Of a stretch of 64,000 bases of DNA, positions 24,682 to 35,720 are shown one piece after another. Position numbers and translations under genes: made by a program. The DNA is taken from positions 611,001-675,000 of the forward strand of contig OZ024843.1 in assembly GCA_964017145.1 (NCBI GenBank), read 5' to 3'. This DNA comes from Agrocybe praecox (Eukaryota > Basidiomycota > Agaricomycetes > Agaricales > Agrocybaceae). Position 1 is the stretch's first letter. Every line of letters begins with the position of its first letter. A model generated the notes under the pieces. It saw nothing but the letters and a program-made list of their open reading frames with translations. It was not told where the DNA came from and made no database searches.

Positions 24682-25153
24682 GGCCATTACACTGTCATTC
24701 ATCGAGCCCACCGTTACACGTGGCGACAGCATTCGAACAACGGTGTTCGGAGATCTCGGTGTCCGACGATTCAAATATAACTCACGCGTGACGCAAGGGG
24801 GTCTCTATTTTTGTGTCGCTAAAAAGTTTCTGGCTCGTTTGAAATTAGTGTCGCACCTCAAGTTTCTGTCGCATATCATTCAAGTAATTAGTGTCGCACA
24901 ATATAAAATACTTGCTCAAATAGATTAAACATTGACATATAATATAAACCTTCCGTGTGCTAAGTCAAATTATATGTGCATCTAAAAAAATGTGTCTCAT
25001 TTCGTTGGAATTCCGGACAAAAACTTATAAAGCAACCATAATTTTTAATCTACATTAAGCATACAAAGTGGGGCCTAAATAGGGTCGGAAATGGCAAAAA
25101 GTCAAGGTTTTGGTCGCTTTTAATTTTTCCCCACTTTGACCGCCATAGCCATA
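24682..25153. repeat. right terminal repeat (C)
   Basis: Inverted near-identical partner of 18356-18810. It ends with CCGCCATAGCCATA directly before the 8-bp duplication at 25154-25161, showing a short tandem step (TATGGC twice) at the very tip. Confidence 0.8.
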
Positions 25154-25476
25154 GAACGAGTTGATCAACAGTACATTTCGACCAAATGCGCTGAGGTAAA
25201 CTAGGTTGCCTGTTGACGGCTTGAGAATATCGTCCTCGCTTAATAGTAATATTTAAAGCAACAAAAATTACCATATACTTTTGACAGCTCTTGGTACGCT
25301 GCAGTTTCGTTCTTCAAAGGAATATCCAATATATTTCCTATGAATGGCAGAGGGCGCGGTCCTGGGGGGAATCAAGACCGTTTCTTGAGCGCTACGCTCC
25401 CTAGTGCTATCACGAACGTAACAGCGAGAAGAGGCAAGCAAAAGAAGAGATTATCTGTAATCATTGGAATGATCAT
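25154..25476 (-). pseudogene. cytochrome P450, 5' part
   Basis: Minus-strand reading from ATG at 25476 gives a hydrophobic anchor (LPLLAVTFVIALGSVAL) and a basic KKR, then an in-frame TGA (25372-25374). It resumes with the proline hinge FPPGPRPLPFIGNILDIP and AYQELSKVYG. A GT..AG intron (about 25190-25270) leads to FGRNVLLINSF, where the transposon enters. The protein continues at 17759 downwards. The hinge and anchor are standard for ER-bound P450s. The stop codon is either a second disabling mutation or an assembly error. Confidence 0.85.
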
Positions 25477-26451
25477 ACGTTTCTTCAAACACGTACCGCT
25501 GTCTTTATGGCTGCTGTAGATGTCTATTTCGCATCCACACCGGACAATTATGAGTTCCGTGTTTTATTTTAAATCTTTATCACATAGCGAGAGCTATAAT
25601 ATTAAACAAGGTGCGGCCTCGCTCCGCTTCGGCTTAGGGGGATGAATCATGATACTGTACTTTTCTAGAAATTTTGAAAGAAGGTTTGAACAGAGAAAAT
25701 TGGAAGATAAGGAAAGACAGATGGCCACAGTATTCGGGTTCATAATTCCATGAAAGGATGCAAGGCCCATGCAAACACAAATGAAATTGAAACGGACTCC
25801 GGAGAGAATTGCATTGCCATTTGCACAGACTCAAGAACAATAAGGATAAAAACCAAATAGATATACACAAAAAACTGTGTTTGCTTAATTATAGAGTAAT
25901 ATTAAATATAATTGCTTAATTTCCGCTTCCTGTGAATAGACAGGTCGGCAGAGTCACAGCGAACCGAACAACAAAACTACATTTAGCTGGTGAGAGTGTG
26001 CGATAGCTATAAATACATTCATTAACTTTTGAACAGCTTCATTTCTGCGAAAATGAGAGGCGACCGAATCCAAGAACAACTCCCTGACCGATGGATTCGC
26101 GCCCCGAGAAGTTCGTTCCGTATCTCGAATCCGAATCATCTGTTAAAATTGATGTTTGTGTGAATAATTACGTATACATATGGTGAAATCCTAGATCAGA
26201 TTAGACCACATACGCATCGCGGTGCTTACCTGTCGTCGTTGCTCGATGTAAAAATTTGCTAGCACACTGACCGACTATCTAAACAAATGTTCTAACTGAC
26301 GGATTCCCTTTGGTGCTTCTGTTCGATTTGTCCTAGCATTCTATAGGTTGCCGATCATGCGAACTCTTGCAGAACTTTGCTGATTGGCGTACATTTCGCG
26401 ATTGGACGTTGACGTTGAACTGGCATAACCATCGAATATTAAATATTGGTG
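25477..26451. other. intergenic region between P450 and foldback element
   Basis: AT-rich, with no recognised gene. A minus-strand open frame at 25954-26139 (FLDSVASHFRRNEAVQKLMNV) looks protein-like and could be an exon remnant, but I cannot place it in a family. Confidence 0.4.
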
Positions 26452-26522
26452 ACCCATGTATGAGTGCTATGAGTGCCGGATTGTACATTTATTATTTTTT
26501 GAATACATACTGAAATTCTGCT

Positions 26523-26749
26523 ATTGTCGACCATCAAATTGGATTGTCGACCATCAAAATCTTATTGTCGACCACCAAATTGGATTGTCGACCATAAAAA
26601 TTGGATTGTCGACCATCAATTTCAATTGTCGACCATTGAATTGTATTGTCGACCATTAAAATGCTATTGTTGACCCCAATATTTGTATTGTCGACCACCT
26701 AAGTGAATTGTCGACCACTTGCATTAGCGGATTGTCGACCACTCTCGGC
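26523..26749. repeat. phased attgtcgacca array, left arm
   Basis: Eleven units with the core attgtcgacca, one with attgttgaccc. Unit spacing is 20-21 bases for most units, close to two turns of B-DNA, with AT-rich spacers of varied sequence. The same array occurs inverted at 27697-27920. Confidence 0.85.
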
Positions 26750-27696
26750 TACCATGCCGTTGCAGCCGGTCTCGCCTAGTGCTAATTTTGATGCGTATTT
26801 CGGCACTCCGGCGTTGATAATAATTTAATCTCAGCCTATGCGCGTTGCGCGAGATTCGGAATTATTCTTATTTTCCTCTTTTTATTTGACTCCTTACTTT
26901 AGAAACCATTTTTTCCATGTACATCTTAACTAACACAAGGCGTTTACAAAATTTCAACATAATTTACTTAGGAGTAGATTCAGTAACGAGCAGCTGATGT
27001 GCGTGTTGGCCGCATACCGCGTTCCCACGGTTCATCTTCATACACTAAGATCCCAAATGGATGACCTTCAGCTCTCAGGAGAACCTGGTGTCAGTTTTTT
27101 TAAAGGAACATCCTTATTGTATAGTAATATACATATTTACAGAATCTCAAGCAATACTGGTTCATTGGAGAAGCACTATGAGTGAATTCAGCAACGAGCG
27201 TCTAATGTGCGCGTTGGGCGCATGCCGCGTTCCCACGGTTCATCAGCTCGCAAAATAAGCAATCGGACGCATATTCAGTGTCTCCATTATACTCGTATGT
27301 AAATCACCATCACAATTGCTGTGAGGCGAGCTGGCATCTACATTAACAACAGCTTCAGACATTGGAATTATGTGAATTAATGTGATGACGCACGTCTCAG
27401 AGTGACGTATTGTCACATCATGTTACAACTGGCTGCCCGCACGGAATAGACAAGCTCACAAGCTGTCTGTACTAAGTAAATTAACCTAAAATTGTTGAAA
27501 CAGCTCGTTTTAGTTAGGATGTACATGGAACATTTGTTTTTTAAAATAAGGAGTCGCATAAAAAGAGGAAAATGAGAATAATTCCGAATCTCGCGCAACG
27601 CGCATAGGCTGAGATTAAATTATTATCAACGCCGGAGTGCCGAAATACGCATCAAAATTAGCACTAGGCGAGACCGGCTGCAACGGCATGGTAGCC

Positions 27697-27920
27697 GAGA
27701 GTGGTCGACAATCCGTTAATGCAAGTGGTCGACAATTCACTTAGGTGGTCGACAATACAAATATTGGGGTCAACAATAGCATTTTAATGGTCGACAATAC
27801 AATTCAATGGTCGACAATTGAAATTGATGGTCGACAATCCAATTTTTATGGTCGACAATCCAATTTAGTGGTCGACAATAAGATTTTGATGGTCGACAAT
27901 CCAATTTGATGGTCGACAAT
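27697..27920. repeat. phased attgtcgacca array, right arm (inverted)
   Basis: Inverted copy of the array in the left arm, as tggtcgacaat units. The spacers are also mirrored, so the whole arm was copied as a unit and the units were not amplified independently. Confidence 0.85.
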
Positions 27921-28235
27921 AGCAGAATTTCAGTATGTATTAAAAAAATAATAAATGTACAATCCGGCACTCATACCCATGGTCCATCTATCAGGTAAGT
28001 TTGATTTGGCGTCTGGGGTGCAATAAATAAACATCAATTCACCCGTTGGCTTCCTCTGCAGTATCAACACTTCACGCTGACGGGTGACACTGTAGGACTG
28101 AGCCTGATACGAAGGTTCCTCTACCTGAAGAATTAGAGAATATCATTGTGAAATACAATTCTAGGCTTTAAAAATACAGTTACAAGAAAAGCAGTGTTGG
28201 CTATTGTTCCCCTTCCATATTTTCCCTCGTGTTTG

Positions 28236-30882
28236 TTATTTGTTGTCTGGAGCATCGCAAGTTCTGTTCAAATATTCCTGAATTCTGCGATCTGCGAGTC
28301 GGGTACGAATCGGAAAGTATGTGGCTGGGGACCCTGAGGATAAAGTATGGCGTTTGCAGTGTTGGATGAGAGGGTCGTACATCCCCGACATGGGTAAGAA
28401 GTAGATAAGATATCCAAGGACAAGCGAATATAGATCCACGTCATGATCTGTCCAATTTTGGGCGTTGAGACTCCCTGATTTCCATGACCATCGTTCATCT
28501 TTAAAATATAAAGAAATCGCCAGATCACATTTGTCGTCTCGCGCCTGATCATATTCGGCATTATCCTCTTCGCATAGGTCCACCGGGTCTGTGGTAGCTA
28601 GAAGGTTGTTTCCCCAGCGATGTGCGACCAGAGATAAACGGTCTACCCACGCCTTGTCTTCGAGAAATTGTATACAATACAAAGCCGCGCGTGCGTATAT
28701 ATCTCCACCTAGGGTATATCGTCCTGATCTGGTTTCGTTGACCATAAAGTTCTTGAAGATACTGATGTACCCATTCTGTGGCCGTCAGAAACTTTCAAAG
28801 ATAGAGAGTTGGTCATGAAAGCGGAGATTCTGGATGTGATTTTCTAATGTATCTCCGGGACACGGAAGAACATCTTGAAACGAGATTCTGAGAAGCGGGA
28901 CAAAATAATGCGATCCGGCGTGAAAGACCAGGGCAATTAAGAGGCTCAGGGATCCCCTTGAGTAATAATAGTCCATATGAGATTTGAAAATTGAGTCTAG
29001 TATTTGAGATTGTCGATCCAGGATGTACGACCTTGTTGGATCCTGATCCAGCTGGTATAACCGCGAATTTTACATGAGCGAATAGTAAATTGTGTGGGCA
29101 AGAACTTACTATATTTTCCATCAAGTCAAAGAAGGCGGGAAGGAATATGGGACGTAAAGACCGCCTTGTCCAACTTCCGACAAAAGAGTCGGAGAAACAA
29201 ATATGACGAATGGGAAAAGCCGCTATTTCGTTGACTAAATCTGGTGATATGTCGCAATTTCGTGATAGAACTACGAATAAATCGACGATGTCTTCCATAT
29301 CGTTTCTGGTGTCGGTTATAGCTAACATTATTGGAGAAAAGGTGGTTAGTTACAGAGAAAAATAGAGAGAGGACACCCACCTGACAGATGTCGAAGGCAA
29401 GTAACAATAAGTTGTGTTTTAGCGGATTCAATATCAACATAGAAAACCTTTGATCTTGCACGATCCATTAGAAAGTCTTGTAGCAATGCATGCAGAATCG
29501 TGAATGTGCTGGCATGACCTTCGTCCTTGATTTCCACAAGAGAACCAAGATCGCAAAAAAGAAGGGAAACCTCCCCGTTGTCGAATGACAGAAAATATTC
29601 GATCTGGTGTACGGACGGAATTTTTCGATGTGCAGCGCAAAGAAAAACAAAACTTAAAGTGCAGAGGACTTTTTCGACACTTTCCCCATCGAGGTCAGAG
29701 AGAATATGACGGTATAGTGCGTCGAGTTCCTCGAAAGGAAGGTCCCCCTTTGCGGGACGCAGTTTACGAATAATATCGAGTCGATGATCGGGACGGTGAC
29801 GTACTGATTCGATAAATTTGAGTATAGTCGCAGCATATATGAATTGCCCAGATGATTTGGAGACAATCTCAGAGATAATTCTATAGCCAGGCCATCCATC
29901 TGGTATCATCCTCCTGAAAGGATGCTCGTCCCGAATCCGCTGAAGGTTATCCGTGAGAAATGTTCGGATATCATCGTCAGGTTTGTATTTGTCGTCTAAT
30001 ATAAGGCGGACGTGAATGTCATTCATCGATCGAGATGTGAAAACATCACTGATGTCTTGCTCTGGTCGGCTTGCGACGAGGAATGCGACGGGGAGTTGAA
30101 ATTGGCGAACCCCGGCGGACAGTGTTTTAAGGATAAATCGCTGAGATGAGCGACTAATACACTCATCCAAGCCATCTATGACTATGAGGTACCGTGATTT
30201 TGACTGCCCGAATTGGTTAGATGCGTGTAGGTTTTGAAGAGGTCGAAGGATCAGAGTGATGAGCTGGTAGTCCAACGTTTTGGAAAATATTAAGGGATCG
30301 TCGTCAATAGCGGAGTTTACTTGAGCTTGGATGGCCGGAATTGCACGATAGACCTGATACGCAAGCGTAGCAATTAGAGGCTCGCTATGATTACGTGTTG
30401 CGTCCGATTTGCCGAAGAAAAAGCTAGCCGGCATGAGCGTATCTGGTTCAGCCAACAATCGCTCTATGATGCTTTCTGCAATTGACGATTTCCCAGATCC
30501 GGCCGCGCCAGTGAGCCGCATAATTAGTGAGCTCCGAGTTTCGTCGTCTTCCCCAAGAATCCAGTCCATGATCTTCTGCAAAACCGCTACTCGGGTGTGT
30601 GGGTGACATTTTGGTGAATCGAACCGTGAACCTGCATTATGAAAGGCCGAAGGTGCAGCAGCTTCCTTCAGCACATCAAATGGTGCTACACATTTTTTTA
30701 GATGACCTTTTATGTTCCTTCAGAAATACAATCGGAAACTACTTGCCTTTTCCGCTGCGGGAACCCTGAAGATGATATTGTCTATTATCGTTGAACGTCT
30801 GCGAAAACTGGCCCCCAGTCACGATTATGTCATCTCCAGATATCATTGAGGCTGAGGCTGGAGTAGAAGATGTGTGGTCCAT
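28236..30882 (-). CDS. NACHT-domain NTPase (NLR-like), with an in-frame stop
   Basis: Minus strand, multi-exon. The start MDHTSSTPAS at 30882 leads into the GGQFSQTFNDN motif typical of Agaricomycete NACHT proteins. Next come APSAFHNAGSRFDSPKCHP, a Walker A G-A-A-G-S-G-K-S-S, a Walker B LIVIDGLDEC and VAFLVASRPEQD as sensor. NACHT NTPases oligomerise on ligand binding and in fungi act in non-self recognition and programmed cell death. The first intron appears to be a GC-AG intron (AG|GCAAGT near 30752) of only about 40 bases. Later introns begin GTGGGT (about 29383) and GTAAGT (about 29110). After IFESF the frame meets TGA at 28785-28787 and then continues open for 180 codons to 28236. This gene is thus either truncated, a young pseudogene, or carries an unrecognised splice or assembly error at that point. 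Confidence 0.8.
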
Positions 30883-31179
30883 GTTAACTTGAGAGTGGAG
30901 TGCGCGATAAGCCGACGAATAATATGATGGGATTCGCAAGACGAGATAATAATAGTTTAGGTGACTTGCAAGTTCCAAGTCACAGTCACGTCATATGGAA
31001 AACGGAAAACAAAAAAATGTTCCACGTACTATGAATGGTTTTGTGTGTGTATTTTATTTATTAGCAAGTATAGTTGATACATATATTCAGAAACATGAAG
31101 CGAGAAAGTGGATCGAACGAGAATTGAACACAAGGCAGGGAAATCAGGTTAAGCGGACTTTGAAACTGAGTTCCGTTGC

Positions 31180-31390
31180 TGCCGATTCCCGAAGCCCATG
31201 TAGTTCTATCATGACGCGACCGTATACGAAAAGAAAGGAAGGGGGGGAGGGGAAGGATTTCAAAGGAGATAAGGCAAATGAATCGGGGGAGAACACAGGG
31301 CGAATCAAAGTCTGAGACCTGCGTTCCTGTGAAAAATGCAAGAGAAAAGGAAAGAAGACTGAAGGCAAAAGCGCCAGTGAGTGTTGAAGC
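31180..31390. repeat. purine-rich dispersed repeat, copy 2
   Basis: Same-orientation copy of 13395-13620, sharing gaatcaaagtctgagac and neighbouring purine runs. Confidence 0.55.
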
Positions 31391-32689
31391 TCGGAGGTGC
31401 ATACCTGAGCACCTGGCATACCAGCAAAACAAAAATTATGCTGATCATTTATTGGCTAAGCAAAATGACCTCGAAGAGGAAGGAAGAACTTGAGTCGAAA
31501 AGAGCTCGTTGCTTTACTTTGTATTCAGTTTGAGAATTTGACGGATTAAACGAGAGAAGGAATGCACTCCCCCCTTTTAATGTGTGATTTAAAAGATACA
31601 CCATCGGTTGCACGCGTAATGAGTGTTACTGAGCAACAAAAAAATGAAGAATTGTTAAGATACTCCCACACCAAACAAGCCCCTGATAAGCGTCGCGATC
31701 GTTAAAAATATACGAGGCATACAGAGAATATGACACCGAAAAAGCACGATAACATCTGTAAATTAATTCCAAATTTGGTGAGGTAAATTGGAGACCAAGG
31801 ACTAAGGAAGGAATGTAACGAGAGTCGAAAAGAAAGAAAAAAAAGCGTCATCGAGTTGAGAAAATAAGTGAATAATAATAATAATGTTTACATTGAAAAA
31901 TGTAAAAATGGGACCAGTGCAGACTCCAACGGGATTGGAGGCTGAGATGAAGAAAGGGAGACTCGGACAAAGACGTACACGAAAAACTGCGTCTGGTTAA
32001 AGATATAGTAATTACAAAAGATAAAACGCACGAATAAATGGGCGAATTATGTATGCATATAAACATAATACAGATGATGGAAGGAAGTGGAGACAAAGGA
32101 TTCCTATATTTTAGAGTGAAAGATAATTAGTTAGTATGAGTGCTTAAGCGCTTACCTATGATTGAGACAGGGACAGACCACAGAAAATACAAAAAAGTAC
32201 GACTATATAGGAAATAAATTGGCACAACATTCGTCGAGGCAGAAGCGAGGGGATTACGAGCTGAAAGGCTGTAGTGTAAGAAAAACGTCAACGCCTCGTA
32301 AAAGAAGCACTTACGTTAAGGATCTACCATCCGAGGGTTACGGCCATTGGGGAGTGTCAACAAACTTTTTGTGTTGAGAAAACACTATAAAGGGTGTAAA
32401 AATAAGGGAGGAAGGAGCGAAGAGCTAAGAAAATGAAAGCTGCTTCTTTAAAAAAAACCAATGTGTTACCTGCCCCAAGCAAAAACGGACTCGAAAGACT
32501 CGAAAGACGGTGAAGAATCGAAAAAGGCAGCCATGGATTTTCAAAAAAAAAAAAAAAAAAAAAAAAAAGTAGTAAAGAAAGAAAAAGTTTCGAAAGTATT
32601 GAGAGAAATACCATTGGGCTCGAGGCCAATCTGATTCCTAGATACCCAAATAGAGACGTAGCAGTCGATAGAAAAAGGCTTGAAAGTCA

Positions 32690-33030
32690 CAAGAAGAAGA
32701 GGAAAGATGAATAAGAAAGCGTCACGTTGGAGAGCGGGGAAAATTAATAGCTTCGAGAAAAGGCTGGCACGAGACTTTCTACGAAGGGACGTGATACAGG
32801 AAAGCAGGGATCGCCATGACTTCAAACGAGACAAGCTCATTTCTCCCGGGTCTACGACTGCCTACTACAACCGCACACAGACTGCTACTGCCTAAACGCG
32901 AGCCATGAGCCCTCCCCTCCGCCCAAGCTAAGGGATCGTCGACAAGAGAGCGTATCAACGTCAATACGTACGTGACACGACTAACACGACGCGACTGACA
33001 AAGGTCGAGAATTCCTGTCAGATTCCGTCC
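32690..33030. repeat. segment with an inverted copy at 56290-56700
   Basis: Reverse complement of this block aligns to 56290-56700 over several hundred bases. Shared anchors include catggctcgcgtttaggcag, catggcgatccct, cccttcgtagaaag and cacgtattgacgttgat. The distal copy carries an extra stretch of about 90 bases between tcgcgttgtgttag and the next anchor. Confidence 0.75.
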
Positions 33031-33508
33031 ATTGCTAAGACTCGAGCACGCGAATACAACGTGATACACTAGACCCACGCGTGTCTATTTTTAAGATTCA
33101 CACTGACAGTCGGACCGAACCTTCCATATTGAAATTCCTTTTTCCTTTCCTCCACGATTTGTCTGATATTTGGCTGCATCGTATCTATCATACCGCATAC
33201 CTCACCTCCATCATTCCTTTCAAAGCATCCATCTCCTGGACATCACGAAGAAAAAGGAAGAAAAGAAAAGGACAAGAATTCGATGTCGCGAAGATTAACA
33301 AGCGTATTTCGATACCACGACATGAAAGACGCATGATACGCTTCGAGTTAATTTCGGCACTCCATGCGTCCTGCCACGAGAAGGGTATTGATTTCTTCGA
33401 GCTGGACACGAGCACGACTCGAGGCTGCTTTACTATCGTCGTCGCTGTGTCGCTGTGCATTGGTCAGGGCAAAGTCAAGCACCAGGCACGAAGAAGATCG
33501 ATAATCTA

Positions 33509-34453
33509 ATGCTACCACCCCTCTCGACGTCGTACACACCGGTACCTGGCTCCTCAAGTTCCTCCTCCTCACCCTCTCGTCTACTTTCTATCAATGACCA
33601 CCCACCAAATTTCCCTTCAACGCCCAACGTCCCCCGCTCTCCCCCGCTTCCAATCTCCCCTCGCTCCCCAGAGGTCGAACTAAGATCCACCGACTCAGAC
33701 CCATTCTCACCCACCACCGACCCGCTGTTCATACCCGGCATTGCGACGTGCATCATCGTCCTCCTCTTCTGTGCGGGGTGCTGTTGGGCATTGTGGAGGG
33801 GTAGGGGGAAGGTGCCTTTCCCTACCCCTTCTCCTTATGCTGGCCCGGCGACGGTGCAGACCCAGAGTTTGAATCATGCTCGAGGGGTAATGGGGAGCAC
33901 GAGTGGGAATGGGAACGGCAATAGGGATAGGAATACGACGGGATGGAGGCATGCAGCGGGCCAATGGGGCGCTGCTTCGTCTGGTGGTGGTGGTGGTGGT
34001 GGTGCCGGTGTGCAGCTACCAGAAGCTGGAGCGGAAGGAATGGAGAGACGCCCTTCGAAGATCCAACGGCGATCCTCTTCTGGACACCACCCGCAATTTG
34101 TGATCGTGCCTCCTCCTTTGCCGCCGCGGGTGGCGCTTGCTTCTGTTGTAGGCGGGGAGAGTGCGATGGGAGGGGAGGGAGCAAGAGGAGGAGCGGGTTA
34201 CGCTGGGCCACCGTCTGCGTATGGAGGAAGAGGAGGAGGGGCGATACCAGGAGGGTACCCGATGTCGATGCCGATGTCGTACCGCTCCCCTTCAGAGTCA
34301 GAGACGAGCACGCAGGTCGGCAGTGAGGCGGCTTATTACCAACCCCAATACCAGCCCCAAAGTCAACCACACCGCTCCCAAGCTCCCTCTGCGTCTGCCT
34401 ATTCGCAGTACTCGTTCCATGCGCCTGGGCGTGGGGGGTCGGGGAGGGCTTGA
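33509..34453 (+). CDS. single-pass membrane protein, function unknown
   Basis: A single-exon frame of 314 residues from ATG 33509. The frame extends upstream without a better ATG. The first 70 residues are Ser/Pro-rich and likely extracytoplasmic. One hydrophobic segment (IPGIATCIIVLLFCAGCCWALW, about 75-96, with two adjacent Cys) is followed by basic WRGRGK, suggesting a cytoplasmic C-terminus. The rest is low-complexity Gly/Pro/Ser/Gln, including a run of seven Gly encoded by a GGT repeat (about 33985-34003). No signal peptide is obvious. Such Ser-rich, single-TM, Gly/Pro-tailed proteins in fungi sometimes act as wall sensors, but nothing here proves it. Its 3' end and downstream sequence recur at 55.4 kb and as diverged tandem copies to 36.2 kb. 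Confidence 0.65.
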   Translation: MLPPLSTSYTPVPGSSSSSSSPSRLLSINDHPPNFPSTPNVPRSPPLPISPRSPEVELRSTDSDPFSPTTDPLFIPGIATCIIVLLFCAGCCWALWRGRGKVPFPTPSPYAGPATVQTQSLNHARGVMGSTSGNGNGNRDRNTTGWRHAAGQWGAASSGGGGGGGAGVQLPEAGAEGMERRPSKIQRRSSSGHHPQFVIVPPPLPPRVALASVVGGESAMGGEGARGGAGYAGPPSAYGGRGGGAIPGGYPMSMPMSYRSPSESETSTQVGSEAAYYQPQYQPQSQPHRSQAPSASAYSQYSFHAPGRGGSGRA

Positions 34454-34930
34454 TTACGACTTTTGTGGATAAAATATAGAACTTACAGAGACATCCTTGC
34501 ATATTTTACTCTTTTGTCACTCTCAGTGGTTCTGACTCTGGCTAGATCTTAACTCCCTTTTGCACCAACATTGTTAGACTCTCTCTCTCTCTCTGGCCCT
34601 TCTTCAACCTCCGATTGCTCTTTCCCTCGCCTGGATCTTCCCGCTCACAGTTAACTCAGGCCAACAACGACGACAGCCGTCCGTCCGGGATTCCCTCTGC
34701 GCCCCGCAAAATTCGTCTTTCTCATCTCATCCCTCCTTCTCAAGCTTCAAAGTTGCAATGTTCAGCATCAGTGATTTGTCGAACATACACGTACGATGAA
34801 AGCGTGTTGGACCTCGTCACTGATCTCCTTTTGAAAAATCACCTTGAAGCTTTCAAGAAGGACAAACGCGTCCGAATCGTGTTTCCCTGTTCGTCTCAAA
34901 TTCTCCTTGAACGGATAATTCCGAAGATTG
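34440..34930. repeat. downstream block D, copy 1
   Basis: Begins in the stop region of the membrane-protein gene (cggggagggcttgatt) and carries ataaaatataga, tctgactctggctagatctt, gttagactctct and aagcgtgttgga. It has diverged relatives at about 35330-35720, 35880-36260 and 55510-55960. Confidence 0.65.
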
Positions 34931-35329
34931 TGTATTTAGTAAATAGAAGCAGCGTTCAAGTATTCAATTTATTGATTCATTTGTCTGCTTTTCAACGGCC
35001 CCTCTTAATCAGGCTTCTTCATTTGACCAATGCGTAGCATAATCATTCATCCTATTCTGGTAGGGATTAAGCTCAAGGAGCGGATACCATTTCGATTACT
35101 CGGACTCGTGGGTTTTCCGGCCGAACAAGATGTAAATACTTTAGATTCAAGGGTTGGATATTTGAATGCGCGTTTTTCTCCTCTTGCCCTTTGCAATGCC
35201 CCACGCTACGTACGTTAGACTCCCCGCCCCATTTTAAGTGCTGCCGACCTACAATTCTTTCTCCTGTGTCACCTGCATGCATGCACAAGCTCCTACAAAT
35301 TAACCTGTCGTTCTTTCTGCTTCTGATTT

Positions 35330-35720
35330 GATTCTTGCTCTACGTTCTTTCTTCAAGCGGACGTTAGATTCCTCTGTGTGTGGCTCCTCGATCCTCGTCC
35401 TCTGGCCCCGAGTTCCTCTTTCTTGCTCTCCCCCTCGCGTCGTGCTCATCTCATCCTCCCCTCCAAGTCTATCACTATATATCTCATCCCACTCTCGCGT
35501 TTCAGGCTTCGAAGTCGTTCGACGTTGCAACGTCCAGCATCACTGGAAGTTATCGTTGTAAAGCGTGTTGGAAGTCACGATATTAAATCGGTGATGTCTG
35601 GCCAGATATGCAGTGAAGCCTATTTCAAGAAGGATGATAACCCGTCCGAACCCGATCGTCGGGTTCTCCCCTGAGACTGTTCGTCTCAGAACGGATTATT
35701 ATTTTTTTGACGGAGAGTCC
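35330..35720. repeat. downstream block D, copy 2
   Basis: Contains gcggacgttagattcctctg, ttgcaacgtccagcatcact, aagcgtgttgga and ctgttcgtctca in the same order as copy 1, about 790 bases further on. It has no gene of its own that I can support. Confidence 0.55.

Larger units (their letters stand above)
17768..25153. mobile_element. 7.4-kb integrase DNA transposon carrying a BTB gene
   Basis: A complete-looking element of 7386 bp. Both outer ends read ATGGCGGTCAAAGTGGG inward, and the right end has an extra TATGGC step. Perfect 8-bp duplications GAACGAGT flank it, and it sits inside a P450 exon. The left end is doubled (17768-18251 and 18356-18810), and the inner left copy is nearly identical, inverted, to the right end (24682-25153). 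Inside are three open spliced genes: a BTB/POZ-like gene (minus, 18969-20080), a DDE integrase (plus, 20331-22206) and an accessory gene (plus, 22563-24317). Known Ginger-type integrase transposons make shorter duplications, so the superfamily is uncertain. The intact genes suggest recent activity. Confidence 0.85.
26459..27974. mobile_element. foldback (long inverted repeat) element 1
   Basis: A 1.5-kb non-coding element with inverted arms of roughly 440 bp (26459 to about 26915, and about 27535 to 27974). Both tips read TATGAGTGCCGGATTGTA inward, and the left tip is doubled (tatgagtgc twice). ACCCATG occurs at 26452-26458 and 27975-27981 as a 7-bp target duplication. Each arm holds eleven copies of attgtcgacca. 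The middle has two diverged 60-bp direct repeats (about 26981 and 27181). It encodes no transposase and would depend on one encoded elsewhere. Confidence 0.8.
30883..33508. other. intergenic region, repeats only
   Basis: No supportable gene. The region contains the second copy of the purine-rich repeat, an A-tract of about 27 bases at 32542-32568, and at 32690-33030 a block whose inverted diverged copy lies at 56290-56700. The last 400 bases are probably the promoter and leader of the membrane-protein gene. Confidence 0.45.

Noticed and set aside
26523..27920. CRISPR-like array of short direct repeats with unlike spacers
   Set aside because: The word is 11 bases at 20-21-base spacing, the array is mirrored with its spacers in the other arm, and the host is eukaryotic. 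It is a foldback transposon.
33707..34502. Long overlapping frames on both strands across the membrane-protein gene
   Set aside because: They arise from the high-GC low-complexity Gly/Pro coding sequence; only the plus frame has a membrane segment and a sensible start.
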